Below, piece after piece: positions 36,112-48,490 of a stretch of DNA of 64,000 nt. Position 1 is the first letter of the stretch, and the number at the start of each line of letters is the position of its first letter. A model generated the notes under the pieces. The model saw only the letters and a program-made list of their open reading frames with translations, did no database searches and was not told the origin of the DNA. The position numbers were made by a program, and so were the translations under genes. Origin of the DNA: Paraspadella gotoi (lineage: Eukaryota > Chaetognatha); contig CM119268.1 of NCBI GenBank assembly GCA_051294375.1, positions 3,700,981 to 3,764,980 of the forward strand, written 5' to 3'.

Positions 36112-37084
36112 TAGCAATGTTATCTCCTCTCTAGTCACCGAAGCCTCTCGCTCATTTCACTGCGCCTAAACTCCTTCGCCTTCCACGTCTAATCCTTTTT
36201 GGTCAATCTCTCTCTCGTCTCGTCCTCTCTCTCATCTCTCTCTCTCTTCTCTCTCTCTCTCGTCTCTCTCTCGTCTCTCTCTCTCGTCCGCTACCCTCGG
36301 CCTTTCAAATCACAGTTTCACACTCAGCGACATTCAATTAATTGCGAATTAACTTCAAGAGACAGCCGATGGGAAGGGAAGAGGAAGGGAGGAAGGGAGG
36401 AAAGGAAAGAAAGAAAGAAGAAGGAAGAGGGAGAAAGAAAAGAGCAAAGAAAAAGGAAAAGGGAAGAAAGGGAAGGTAACAGATAAGACGAAGGGGGAAT
36501 ATTAAAAAAGAAAAGAGAAAAAAGGGAAAAGAAAGAAAAAAATAACGGGAGGGGTAGGAGAAAAAAGAGGAAGAAAAAAAAAGGAGAAAAAGGAAAGAAG
36601 AAGATGGTGCAAAAAAATGGGGAAAAAGGAAAGGTATGAGGAGAAAAAAGAAAAGAGAGAAATAATTTGTGAGGATTGACGAGTGTGAAAAAAAAAACAA
36701 AACGTAGATGAAGGGGAAAGAGGAGGTTGTTGAGGGGTGGTGGGGGAATTAAAGGGAGGTGGAAAGGGGGGATTAGAGAGAAGAGTGAAGAGGGAAAAAG
36801 AAATCGGGGGAAATCAATTTCTCCTTCACTTAAGCTTCTCTCTTCAATCATTTTCAATTCATTTCGCGTGTTAAAGCCTTGTGCATCTCTCTCTCTCTCT
36901 CTCCTCTCCTCTCTCTCTCTCTCTCTCTTCTCTCTCTCGTCTCTCTCTCTCTCTCTCTCTCTCTCTTCCGCTCGTGTCATATTTATATCTCCCTCGTTAT
37001 CTCGAGAGCGTCCCAGCAATTAAGTCCCTAGATTTTCCCTCCCTCCTAATCAATACCGAAATAGTCTGTCTAGGCACTGCTATC

Positions 37085-37122
<38 letters not shown>

Positions 37123-39332
37123 TCTCTTCATCCTCTCTCTCTCTCTCTCTCGTCTCTCTCTCTCTCTCTCTCTCTCTCCTCATCTCTCTCTCTCTCTCAG
37201 TCGGGGCCCGCTTCTGAGGCGACTTTCTCGAAAAATATTCGGCGCCACTCTTTCGACAAACAGGGTTGGCATTGACTCGATTACTATTCTATCCTTTGCC
37301 CTTTGTCCCCATAGTCTTTACTTACCTTTTGGTTCCTCCAATTCCTTACCTAAATTCACCAAAGCACCATGTAGGCAACACCTTAATTCTCAAATCCACT
37401 TGTTGACTTAACCTTTTTAATGTTTTTGAGTTTTTATGTAAGTTCATTGAAATAAAACTTGTTTTCGTATCCTAGATGTGGTTCTCTGCATTTTACATAA
37501 AAATTGTCTTTACTCTGCTTTGCACATTGGTTGCTTTGTAGTTTTCTCGTTTTTAAATTGTAAATTGTAAATTTCAATTTTTTTTTTAATTCTTTTCTTA
37601 GTTTCTACTCCTTTTTGATATTTTACTTCGCGTTTAATTCCTCCTTTTCATTTTCTCTAATACTTTCTTCCTCCTTTCTATGTTTTTTCTCTCACTCAAC
37701 ATACGCTCACTTTCCCTTCCCTCTCCATCTCCCTCTTTCTTATTCTCTCTCTCTCTCTTCACTCTACCACTCACACCCCCACATCTCTGTGTTTTTTTTC
37801 CTGGCGCAGAATTTCCGTTTTTCTCCCACGAGGAGGCGCGAGGGGCGGTTATGTAAATGATACAGAGGAAAGCTGAGGTCAAGACGGAGGGAAAAAGGAG
37901 AGGGAGGGAAGAAGGAAAGAGGAAGGGGAAAGAAGAGGGTAAGAATAGAGAGGAAGAAAGAGAGAAAGAAGATTAAGAAGGAAGAAGAGGAATAAGAGAG
38001 AGGAAGAGATGAGAGAGAGAGAGAAGTTAGGAAATTAGAATAAGAGTGGGAGAAGAAGAGGAAGAAGAAAGAAAGTCGTGAAAGGAAAAGAAGATTAAGA
38101 AAGAGGTGGAGAACTATAAGAGAAAAGAAAAAGAGGAAAGAAATTATGAAGAAGGAAGAGGTGGATTAAGATAGGAAGAAAGAGAGGAAGAAGTAGAGAG
38201 AGGAAAGATGGGGATGGAGAAAAGATAAAAGTAAAGAGAGAGAGTTGAGGTAAAATGATCGATGGAAAAACTATTTACTGAAGTCAAGTCGATGAAACTT
38301 GGAAGAAAAAGAAGGGAAAGTAAAAAAGGGAAAAAAATGGAAAATAAAAGGGGAAGAGAATGAGATTTTGATAGAGGCAAAAAAAGGAAATGCAAATGTT
38401 TGTTGAATAGGTTAGTTTGTATGTAAATAGAGAGTCTCTGTGGGAAATATAAATTAAAATGAAAAAAGAAATTAGGGAGATACAAATAATTTTTCTCAGA
38501 AATACAATAGAAGTGGGATATTTTAATAACACTACGAAGAACAAGAGAAATAAAGAGAAGTAAAAGGAAAAGAGAATAAAGAGAAGTAAAAGGAAAAGAA
38601 AAATGATAAGAAAAAATTCACGGAGGAAAAGGAGAAGACAATCGATGTGAAGAAATCGCAGAGGAGGAAGAGAATCACCGAAGAAGGAAGTGAATTCACG
38701 TGAGAGTGAATCTCGAGGTGAGAAAATCGCGAGAAAAGATAAAAAAATGAACAAAAAAAAGTCGATGTTTTTTTGTTATTTTCATTTGTGACTTTTGGTC
38801 TTTTTGGAGGGAAAAGTGAAAATTTCGTTTCACTTTTGGGTGAATTTACTGATTTATTTTTTGGGCGATACTTTTTTTTTTTCCAAATCAAAATTCATTT
38901 AGCTTACGTGAGTTTAAAGGGTGATTACTAACTAAAGCGGTGGCGCGTTTGAAAAAAAAAGTCGTTAAATTAAACTGACTTTGTTTTATTTTTGTGCTAA
39001 AAGAAAGAAAATTCTCGACGATATTAGATTTTTCGTTAGAGAGAAAATTAGCGCTTTTATGGTGAAAACTGATTTACAGGATCGTTTTAAAAACCAGAAA
39101 ATATTGACAATTATCTGTATTTCGTAGCGAATCGCTTTTTCCTTTGTTGAACGTCTAGGTTTTATACTTTGGTAGTTCTAAAACGCTATGCTTATATGAA
39201 TATTTTTTGCACCCTTCATTGACTGCGCACGATAAATATAAGCGCTATAAAATTGCAAATTGGCCGTAAAAAAAATTTAAATGGAGCAAAAAAAAGTAAA
39301 TAAAGCTGGGCAATAGCGTTTTTCTCTTTCTG

Positions 39333-39335
<3 letters not shown>
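36112..39335 (+). repeat. Block D, copy 2 (tandem to D1)
   Basis: Repeats D1 from TAGCAATGTTATCTCC through GGGCAATAGCG with small indels. It contains the ~115-base insert beginning GTGTCATATTTATATCTCCC (about 36973) that is shared with D3 and missing in D1. The junction with D1 is in AAAAAAGAGAGAGAATTTC at about 36090-36111. Confidence 0.9.
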
Positions 39336-39388
<53 letters not shown>

Positions 39389-39391
39389 TCA

Positions 39392-39433
<42 letters not shown>

Positions 39434-40455
39434 TTTTTTCACTTTCAAAGCATCGGCGAAGCCTCAAGCGCGAAACTGAATCAAATCATCTGCATCATTG
39501 TCGCCACATGAGGTAGTCGGCGCCAGCTTCTAATGCACTGCCTGCGGGTGGCGTCCTTTTACGGGAAAGGGACGAGGGCAGAGATGAGGACGACGAGAGA
39601 ACGAAGCAGCAGCCAGAGAGACGAGACGACGAGAGCAGAGCGCGAGACCGACGAGAGAGAGCAGAGAGAGAGAGGACCGCGAGCAGAGGAAAGTGAACCG
39701 CCATCACACCGAAGCTGGCTTTCTCGCCGAGCTGCGCAACAGAGACGACAGCATTTGGTTCACACCACGTCTCTATACGACGAACGCAGACGAACGCACC
39801 ACGGCACGAAAGCCCACGCACGCACGCAGACACACGAGCGCACGCACGAGGAGCACACGACGACGCAGGACCACGAGCCCACGCCAGGCACCGACCAGAG
39901 ACCGCACGACGCCACGAGGAGGCAGACCCGCACCGACGACACCGCACCGCACGACGAGAGCCCCGCCCACCACACACACGCACGAGAACACACACCGCAC
40001 ACGCACAACCTCGGCACGACCACCACACGAGCACGCTCGCTCCTCACCTCACGGCACGCACGCACGCACGACCAACAGACACAACTCGCTCTCATCACGC
40101 ACACGCACCGCACAGCAAGACCCGCAGCACGGAGATTGGAATATAGCATATTTCAACTAACTTCCTCTCCGTCGCACGCCTCGTGTATCCCCTGCTCGCA
40201 GCTCGCGCCACACCCACAGACGCCGCGCCCGCGCCCGCCGCGCTGGTGAGAGGAAGCCCAAGAAGGCAACACCTCCGCCCCAAACATTCCCTAGGGGCCG
40301 AAAGTCCAAACCCCCAAAGAAAATATCTCTCGTCTCACGTCCCCCCTCTCCCTCTCCCCTCCTCTCTCTCTCTCTCTCTGCCTCCTCTCTCTCCTCTTGG
40401 ACGCTCGTCGAAGACAGTCTGTTCTCTCTCCATCGTTTTTTCGAGTTCCTTTTTC
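39336..40455 (+). repeat. Block E, copy 1, heavily corrupted or diverged
   Basis: The order of landmarks follows E1' and E2: CT run; CTTTCAAAGCATC-GCGAAGCCTC; TGTCGCCACAT; GTCGGCGCC; TTTTACG; purine tract; GAAGTGAAAGCCATCAAACG-like; GGCTTTTGCGAGCGCAA-like; second purine tract; AATAGCA..TTTC; AATATCTCTC..CCCCCCTCTC; and TTTTTCGAGT at the gap. Extra C and G are scattered through it, and the second GA tract appears as CACGCACGCA-like DNA (39790-40130). R/H/T-rich plus frames (39533-40249) and C/R/V-rich minus frames are products of this and not proteins. It ends in a 25-N gap (40456-40480). Confidence 0.75.
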
Positions 40456-40512
40456 NNNNNNNNNNNNNNNNNNNNNNNNNATCTCTCTCTCTCTCTTCTC
40501 TCTGCTCTCTCT

Positions 40513-40592
<80 letters not shown>

Positions 40593-40688
40593 TTTCAAAG
40601 CATCGCGAAGCCTCAAGCGCGAAACCTGAATCAAATCATGCATTCATTGTCGCCACATTGAGTCGGCGCCATATTTCTTCTTTTACGA

Positions 40689-40690
<2 letters not shown>

Positions 40691-40776
<86 letters not shown>
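40691..40776. repeat. (GA)n microsatellite
   Basis: A GA run broken once by GGGG at about 40741. Confidence 0.95.
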
Positions 40777-40780
<4 letters not shown>

Positions 40781-40858
40781 CAGAGAAGTGAAAGCCATCA
40801 AACGAAGTGGCTTTTGCGAGCGCAAAGAGAAAGATAGGTAAAGTTATATAGAGAAAAC

Positions 40859-40861
<3 letters not shown>

Positions 40862-40942
<81 letters not shown>
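40862..40942. repeat. (GA)n microsatellite
   Basis: About 80 bases of clean GA. Confidence 0.95.
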
Positions 40943-40944
<2 letters not shown>

Positions 40945-41175
40945 AAAGACGAGAGAAACTGAGAAAGAGAGTGTTATATGAGAGAGAGAGAAAAGAAAAT
41001 TGTTATAGAGAGAGAGAGAGAGAGCGAGATGAATAGCACTTTTCCATATTCTTTGACGCTTTGTTGTGAGTGCGACAAAGAGCGGGGGCGTGGAGAGAGA
41101 AGAAGAAGGCAGACAAAATTGTAGGGGGAAAGTAAAAAAAGAGAATATCTCTCTCTTCTCTCTCCCCCCTCTCTC

Positions 41176-41245
<70 letters not shown>

Positions 41246-41993
41246 CCGAGTCTTTTTCAAGGATTTCTTTTTCCCTTTTTACGCAAAAGATCCATTTTTT
41301 TTTCAAATCTTTCCAAATCAATCGCGAAATAAAAATTGTTGACGTTATTGCTTGAACTCTTTAAGGAAATTAAACCAATGACGAGACGGTTTCAGAGAGT
41401 GTTAACACAATGGTAACGTTTACTTTTCAAAACAAAAGTTTAATTGACTAAACCTTTCATTACTACGTTATGATTTTTTCCCGTCGTAACCTTTTCTCCA
41501 TTAAATTTTTTCGTTTTAAAAATTATATTAATAATTCACTTCTCAGTCTTTCTATCTCTTCTCGCTTTTCTTTAACTATTCTATCATCTCTCTCTCTCGC
41601 TCACCTTCTTATTCTCTCTGCTCTAAGTGCATAACTTTGCATCGCATGAATTATGAAGGAAACATCGATTTAAGAAAGAAGAGAGGAGATGAGTTTCGTT
41701 GCTTAATATATTTTATATTAGATTATATTTCAAATCTAAACGTTATTTTATTTTATTTTTTTTCATTAATAACAAAAACGATATTAACCACAATTGATAA
41801 ATACAAAAACAGCAACGTTTATTTATTCATTCATTGTCATTCCCGATGAAATTTTAAACAAATTTACCAAATTTAATGTTAAATGTTCTTTGGTTTTTTC
41901 TTTCTTTTTGGTAGCGTTAATAGTTCGAGGTAGAAAAATTAAATGTTTTTTTTTGGTGATAATCCTTTCTTTTTCGTTTGTTATTTAATAATT

Positions 41994-42810
41994 AGAGAAA
42001 AAACAAAGTGTTTTGGTATTTTGTGACAACGATTTTATTTTTAATAGACGGACATGCTTAGACTCTTTGGTTCGAGTCTTCATCAGGCATTTGCAAATGC
42101 TCGAACCCAAAGAGTAAGGCGTAGTAAAATTTCTAAATTTAACTTTAATTAAAAATTCTAAAAGTGAGGAACGAACAACATTATACTAATGAACATATAT
42201 AATATATATTAAAAAATTTATAATAAATTTTACAATTTACGCAGTAGGCCATATTTTATATTAGTACTAATTCAATAAATGTTAAAATTTCAAAAGCATT
42301 TTTTTAAAGTTTTTTTTTGCAGATTTGGATTTGTCATAAAAAGTTGATAAAAAGAAATATAACCCTTTTTGAAAAATTCTTCATTAGTGGGTCAAAAATT
42401 AAAAAAAGCTATATTTTAAGCTGAAAAATTAACTTTTTATATATTAAATATAGTTTTTTTAATTTTTAACCACTGTAATGAAAGAATTTTTAAAATAAAT
42501 TAATATTTCCTTTTATCAACTTTGACGAGGAATTCAATCATTCGCAATCAAAATATAAGAAAAGCCTATTTTGAAATTTTTCATTTTATAGATAGTACTA
42601 TATAGTAAATATAGCCTACTGCGAAAATTAAAAAAACATAAAATAATTTTTTTTTTACAAATTAATGTTTACTGATGGTATGTTTGTTTCATAATTTACT
42701 TTTAGAATTTCCATACGTAACTTTCACTACGCCTTACCAAAGAATCGAAACAAGTCCGTCTATTAAAAATAAAATCGTTGTCACAAATACAAAAACACTT
42801 TGTTTCTCTC
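41994..42810. mobile_element. Foldback / MITE-like long inverted repeat element
   Basis: The outer ~51 bases (42003-42053, containing GTGACAACGATTTTATTTTT and AATAGACGGAC) recur inverted at 42754-42803 with about two differences. Inverted similarity continues inward: TAAGGCGTAGT (42116) with its complement ACTACGCCTTA (42734), TTCTAAAAGT (42157) with ACTTTTAGAA, CGCAGTAGGC (42240) with GCCTACTGCG (42622), AAGTTGATAAAAAG (42341) with CTTTTATCAACTTT, and AAAAATTAAAAAAA near the centre at about 42420. The ends are better conserved than the interior, as in TIR-bearing non-autonomous elements. No transposase frame is present and no clear target duplication can be seen, so the superfamily is unknown. 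Confidence 0.75.
42063..42117. repeat. Nested hairpin in left arm of foldback element
   Basis: ACTCTTTGG(G)TTCGAG and its complement CTCGAACCCAAAGAGT enclose TCTTCATCAG plus the palindrome CATTTGCAAATG. In the F2 copy (44499-44553) the 16-base stem is perfect. The right arm of the element lacks this insert, having TTCTTTGG next to TAAGGCG, so it arose by local inverted duplication or insertion in one arm. Confidence 0.85.
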
Positions 42811-43029
42811 AATGTTTTTTTTTTAATTTACTACGACTTTTATGGTTTTTTTTTGTTTCATAATAAAAGTTGTATGTTTAAAAAAAAGCAATTCATGTTA
42901 GAATGTTATATTTTTTAAGAGATCCAAAAATGTCACTCCGTCTCTTTCCCATTAGACGCCTTTATGTTTTCAAAAGGTGGCTTTTTCCCTCAAAAATTTC
43001 AAGTCGTAAATTTTGTGGGTTTGAAAAAA

Positions 43030-43044
43030 GCAATTGGAAGAGAG

Positions 43045-43095
<51 letters not shown>

Positions 43096-43132
43096 AGGAG
43101 AGAGAGAGAGAGAGAGGAAGAGAGAGAGAGAT
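43030..43132. repeat. (GA)n microsatellite, interrupted
   Basis: GA with AAGG interruptions. In F3 (58552-58638) the same tract is uninterrupted. Confidence 0.9.
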
Positions 43133-43488
43133 TTTTCCGAGGCACCTCTACGTGATACTTTTATCGTCGACAGAAGTATTTCCTCTTTTCAGTTTTATTG
43201 TCTTGCTATTATTTTTTCCTCGTCTTTCTTGTTTTGGGGATTCTCTCTACTCTCGTGTGCTCTCTCTCTCTCTCTCTGTCTCTTCTCTCTCGTAGGCTCT
43301 CTCGCTACTTCTTCTCTCTTCCATTGTTTTTTTACTATGGCAACAGAGAGAAGAGGCGCCCGCGAAGTCACAATTTAACTGAAGTTCTTCCTTTTATTGC
43401 TTTTTTCTTTCTTCTCCTTTTAAGTTTTTTCACCTCTTTTGTTTTATGTCTTTTTCGTCGTCGACAACACTTAATCTAGCTGATCATT

Positions 43489-43526
<38 letters not shown>

Positions 43527-43664
43527 AGAGTGAGAGAGAGAGAGAGGAGGAGGACATTTTTCCATCTTCTTCATAAACATCATAATTATAATCAGCATCG
43601 TCATCCATTGTTTATCTTTAATACTTCAATAGTTCAGCTATCCTTCCACCCAGTCAACGAATAT

Positions 43665-44586
43665 CTCTCTCTCTCTCTCTCTCTCTTTTTCGAGTCTTTT
43701 TCAAGGATTTCTTTTCCCTTTTTCACGCAAAGAATCCATTTTTTTTTCAAATCTTTTCAAATCAATCGCGAAATAAAATTGTTGACGTTATTGCTTGAAC
43801 TCTTTAAGGAAATTAAACCAATGACGAGACGGTTTCAGAGAGTGTTTAACCAATGGTAACGTTTACTTTTCAAACAAAATTTAATTGACTAAACCTTTCA
43901 TTATCTACGTTATGATTTTTTTCCCCTCGTAACCTTTTTCTCCATTAAATTTTTTCGGTTTTAAAAATTATATTAATAATTCACTCTCAGTCTTTCTATC
44001 TCTTCTCGCTTTTCTTTAACTATTCTATCATCTCTCTCTCTCGCTCACCTTCTTATTCTCTCTGCTCTAAGTGCATAACTTTGCATCGCATGAATTATGA
44101 AGGAAACATCGATTTAAGAAAGAAGAGAGGAGATGAGTTTCGTTGCTTAATATATTTTATATTAGATTATATTTCAAATCTAAACGTTATTTTATTTTAT
44201 TTTTTTTTCATTAATAACAAAAACGATATTAACACAATTGATAAATACAAAAACAGCAACGTTTATTTATTCCATTCATTGTCATTTCCCGATGAAATTT
44301 TAACAAATTTACCAAATTTAATGTTAAATGTTCTTTGTTTTTTCTTTCTTTTTTGTAGCGTTAATAGTTCGAGGTAGAAAATTAAATGTTTTTTTTTGGT
44401 GATAATCCTTTCTTTTCGTTGTTATTTAATAATTAGAGAAAACAAAGTGTTTTGGTATTTGTGACAACGATTTTATTTTTAATAGACGGACATGCTTAGA
44501 CTCTTTGGGTTCGAGTCTTCATCAGCATTTGCAAATGCTCGAACCCAAAGAGTAAGGCGTAGTAAAATTTCTAAATTTAACTTTAA
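43665..44586 (+). repeat. Block F, copy 2, truncated at a 25-N gap
   Basis: Starts in a CT run, then TTTTTCGAGTCTTTTTCAAGG, and follows F1 closely, including the ATGAATTATGAAGGAAAC stretch. It stops inside the foldback element (left arm from about 44434) at the gap 44587-44611, after which block B3 begins. Confidence 0.9.
44434..44586. mobile_element. Foldback element, left arm only
   Basis: Same terminal 51 bases and nested hairpin as 41994-42130. The remaining ~660 bases are missing at the gap, which breaks the element and block F together. Confidence 0.8.
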
Positions 44587-44611
44587 NNNNNNNNNNNNNN
44601 NNNNNNNNNNN

Positions 44612-45532
44612 CGGCTGTTTTTTATAAAGTTTATATATGCACCCATAACTTAAGTCAAGTCGGACAAATTATTTTTATAATTTTTGAAGGTGTTGTAGCC
44701 AGCATAATTTTTTTAAATGTAATTTAAAATTCTAATAATTGATGGGTTTATTCTTGTTCTCTTTTTTTTTGAACCTCAGTTCCCCTTAAATCGAGCACGT
44801 CATCGAATCATTTCCTAAACGATTCCTTTAATCTCGTTCGGCTCAAGAGATTACAACCAGTTTCCCTTAATCCTTTATATTATCTAGTGTTTTGGTTCGC
44901 CATTTTTGAGTAGGAAATGATTGGAATTCCTTTGGCCTCCGAGGAGACGCCCACCATAAGGGAAGCTTTCAATTTCGGTCGAAAAAAAAAATTCTATCCC
45001 CGAATGCGGGGAAAAAGGAGGGAAAGTTCAGTCAAAAGATATAGAGGTCAAATGAGTTTTAGAGAATTGTGAGATTGATGAATGATATGCGAAAAAAAAC
45101 ATAATTTAGGAAAAAAAACATCTTTAACTATAATATGTTCGTCTCCAAAATTTATTTTTTCAAAGATAACACAATTTTTTTCTCATCTTTCCCTTATTTC
45201 CCCAAATCTCCACATGTACTAATTATTTTCCTACTAGTATCATCATTACGACTTCCTCTATTTCTCTCTCCCTCTTTCTCTCTCTCTCTCTTTTCCACAT
45301 ATTTCCCGACCGTCCGCCCCATTTTTTTTCAAATTTTCGGCCTTCCTACATTTTTCGTGTGTGTTATGGCGCCATTTTATCATCGGACGCGGGTCTCCCC
45401 TTAAAAGTTCGTACTTCGCTCTCCTCCTTTTTTTGGCTTCAAAAACGTTTTTTCGATCGCAAACCCAACCATTCATTTCTAATGGGTGGGTATACTTAAT
45501 GTTTTTTCGATTATTTTATAGCGTCAATTACC
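44612..45532 (+). repeat. Block B, copy 3 (second half only)
   Basis: Enters block B at the point equal to 22826 of B1 (GGCTGT..TTTTATAAAG) and continues through GAGGAGACGCCCACCATAAG and the GACGCGGGTCTCCCCTTAAA region into block C2. It has more single-base insertions than B1. Confidence 0.85.
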
Positions 45533-46243
45533 AACTTCAAATTTAGTCCATAAAATACATTTTTTGGAAAAGAAAACAGTGGAACCACAAATTCTTTAAA
45601 CAATAGGGTTTTTAATTTAAACCTTGCGCGACATCAGATTGTACAGAGTGTACATCCTAATATCATGTTACATTTAACCTAAAATCTAAAACAAGTACCC
45701 ACGTTTGGTTCAAAAAAAAAACTTTTTAAAATCATCATAAAAAACCAGTTTTCAAATGTTTATTTGAAAAAAAAAAAGTTCTTTTGACTCCAACAAAGAA
45801 AACCGAGAGATAACATCGATTTTTTCCATATCAAACTTTTTAAAAAAGTAAGAAAAAGAAAGTCAAACTAACGGAAAGACTTTTCTATTTTTTTTGCTCT
45901 TTTTTTCGTCGATTCGTGCCTTTCATTTTTTCTCTCACTTTCCCCTTAATTTTCTTTCCCTTGTATTCCCTTTTCAACTCCTTTTTTCCATCTGTTTCTT
46001 TGTTTCTTTTCCCCAAAATCTTTACTTTTCTTCTTCCCCTTCTTTTCCGTCCTTCCTTTGTCCCCCCATATTTTTCCTCTCTTCTCCCACTTCCACTTTA
46101 ACTTTCCATTTTCCTTTCCCCTTAACTCCACTTCCACTTCCACCTTTTAACTTTCTCCACTTCCCTTTTCGCTTTTCCTTCTTCCTTCTTTTTTCAACCC
46201 TTCCACCCCACCGTCCTACTCTCTCTTCTCTCTTCTGCTCTGT

Positions 46244-46288
<45 letters not shown>

Positions 46289-48317
46289 CTTTCCCTTCGA
46301 CTGACCATTTGTCTTCCGTCGACCGAATTTCTTTTCTTTCCCCGATAGATGGAGCGGCCCTTTTCGCTGCAGACCTCGTCAGCGCAAGGCGGCATTGCCG
46401 GAAGATTCCGCCGCGCTGATTTCTGATGGCGGACTCCTGCGGAAATTCGCTGTGGCTGGCGAGTCTCCGCTGCGGTCGCTTGCGGTTCCTGCGGTCCGCT
46501 CGACGTCAGAGATCGAATGTTATGATGATCGCTTACCCACGTGTCCGCATTTAGTTACTGGTTACTTATTCCGTTTCTTTATGCGTTTTAAAGTCAATTT
46601 TCTTTATTTTTGTTATTTTCCAAGTTTCCAAGAAACAGTTCGTACGGAGATTACGCTTACAAATATTACTTTAAAACATTCAAGTATTTAATGTGGAGTC
46701 GATTTCAAATAGTGGATTTCAAGATAGATGAAACTAGGAAGAACGAGCGCCAATGACGACTTGTAATTGCTTATTATCAAAACAGATCAGAATTGTTTAA
46801 TGATATTAAAACTTTTAAAATTAAAATTTAAAAACCGTTATGATATTTAAATGTTTAAATTTAATTTAAAAAAACCGTTTAATCCTTTAACACTTTTTTA
46901 GTTCTCAAAAAATAAAAAAAAACCTTCTCTCGTTCTAAAAACTCAAACCTTCTTTTTTCTCTTATTCGTGTCTTCATGTAAATCGGGTTTGTATCTCTCT
47001 CGTCCTCCCTTCCTCTCCCTTTCCTCCTTCCGCTTTCCTCTTTTCTTACGAGGTTTTATTTCGGCATCCAATTTCTCCCTTTTTTTTTGTCTTTTCTTCT
47101 CAAAATTCTTATTTTTCATTCTTTTATTTTTTTGCTTTTAACTCGTTCTTTTTTTTAAAATTCTAGTATCTACTGAAGTTCTTCCTTTGTTTCGTAACTC
47201 GTTATTTCTAGTCTACTTTTTATTTCTTTTTCATTTAAAATATTCCTGCTGAAGCTTTTCTAACTTTGCTTTCCATTTCCTTTCATCTTTTCCTTTCTCC
47301 TTCTTAACCTTCCTCGTATTCCTTTCAACCTCCGTTCCTCCCTCCTTCTTTCTTTTCCCTTTTCCAATCATACTCCCTTCCCTTCCCTTTTCTCACCTTT
47401 TTCTCCCCTTTTCTCTCCTCTCCTCTCCTTCCCCCCTTTTTCTCCTATTTCCTCCTATTCCTCTTCTGTTCTTCCTTCCTTTTCTCCCCTTTTCTCCCCT
47501 TTCTCCCCTTTCCTCCCCTTTCTCTCCTTTCTTCTTCATTTTCTTTCCTTTCCTTCCTTCTTTTTTCTTTCGCGGGTCAGTTCCTTCCGCTAATCCCTTG
47601 TTTTCGGCTTCCGACTCAAAAAAAATTCGTCCAACCAAAATCTTTATTCCGTTTCCTTTATTTAGTTCTCCTGGTTCTCCCATTCTCCGATTTCGTGAGA
47701 TTCTCCTATTTAAGATTTCAGTTTTTCCCGGTTTAAGGTTTTCCCATTTGCAAATTACGCCTAAAAACAATTCTCCCACACCCTGCCCAATCATGGACAT
47801 TTTACAAATCTATGTAGATTTTCCCTTAAAGGAGAATCTCCATTCAAAAAAAAAAAGTTCTTTCATTCAAGGCAGAATTTTTCTACCTCGGTGACTTTCG
47901 ATTCGTTTCTTTTTATCTCTTTATTTTTTTATAATATTTTTTTTTTCTTTATCCCTTTTAGTTTTATTTTCTTTCTTTCTTCGTTTTCCCTCAACAGATT
48001 ACTATTCTTTATTAAAGAATATTCAAGAAGAACCTCTACACAGTTTAAACAAGGCCTACGTAACAGAAAATGTTGTTTTTGATTTGAAGGAGTACCAAAT
48101 TATAATCACTGACAGTGATGTTTAATAATTAATGTCAGGGCATATATATTTAAACAATATTAGACTTTATCTTCTTTTTCTTTCCTTTCCAATCACATTT
48201 TTGCTTTCCCTTCCTTCTTCCTCCTTCCTTCTTTTTATCAGATCCCCTTTTTTCTCTTTTTACGATTTAATTGTGTCTCCAGATGTCAACACGTCGTCAT
48301 TCACGTCGTCGTTCTTA

Positions 48318-48490
48318 AAGAAAGAAAGACTAGTAGCCGCCCGAGAAAGAAAAGAAAAAAAGAAAGAAAGACTAAGGAAAGAAAGAGAGAGGCGACAGAA
48401 GGAGATCAGAGGAGGTAGGACTGGAGCGGAGGAGGAGAGGAAGGAAGAGGTGAGAAAGCGGGGGAAGGGGGGAAAGAAAGAAGAAAAAAA
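48318..48490 (+). repeat. Scrambled counterpart of the (GAAA)n array
   Basis: Short GAAAGAAAG pieces interspersed with words such as CTAGTAGCCGCCCGAG and GGTAGGACTGGAGCGG, exactly where C1 has a clean array. Confidence 0.75.

Larger units (their letters stand above)
40481..41240 (+). repeat. Block E, copy 1' (clean)
   Basis: CT run 40481-40587, unique segment 40588-40690, GA run 40691-40776, unique 40777-40860, GA run 40862-40942, unique 41020-41145, CT run 41146-41240. Closely matches E2 (56036-56785). Confidence 0.9.
41241..43664 (+). repeat. Block F, copy 1
   Basis: Begins TTTTTCCGAGTCTTTTTCAA and repeats as F2 (from about 43685, truncated by a gap) and F3 (from 56786). It contains AT-rich DNA, the foldback element at 41994-42810, a GA tract at 43030-43130, CT tracts (43258-43290), a second GA tract (43493-43550) and the end CAACGAATAT. 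F1 passes into F2 through a CT run that normally sits at the end of block E. Confidence 0.9.

Noticed and set aside
39533-40249. A 238-codon R/H/T-rich plus frame and overlapping C/R/V-rich minus frames
   Set aside because: The region aligns in landmark order to block E, whose clean copies have GA repeats here. The frames come from CACG-like low-complexity DNA and are absent in E1' and E2.
41994-42810. Foldback as a palindromic long-read artefact (missed adapter)
   Set aside because: Arms differ by substitutions and a 45-base insert, ends match better than the interior, and the F1 and F3 copies agree.
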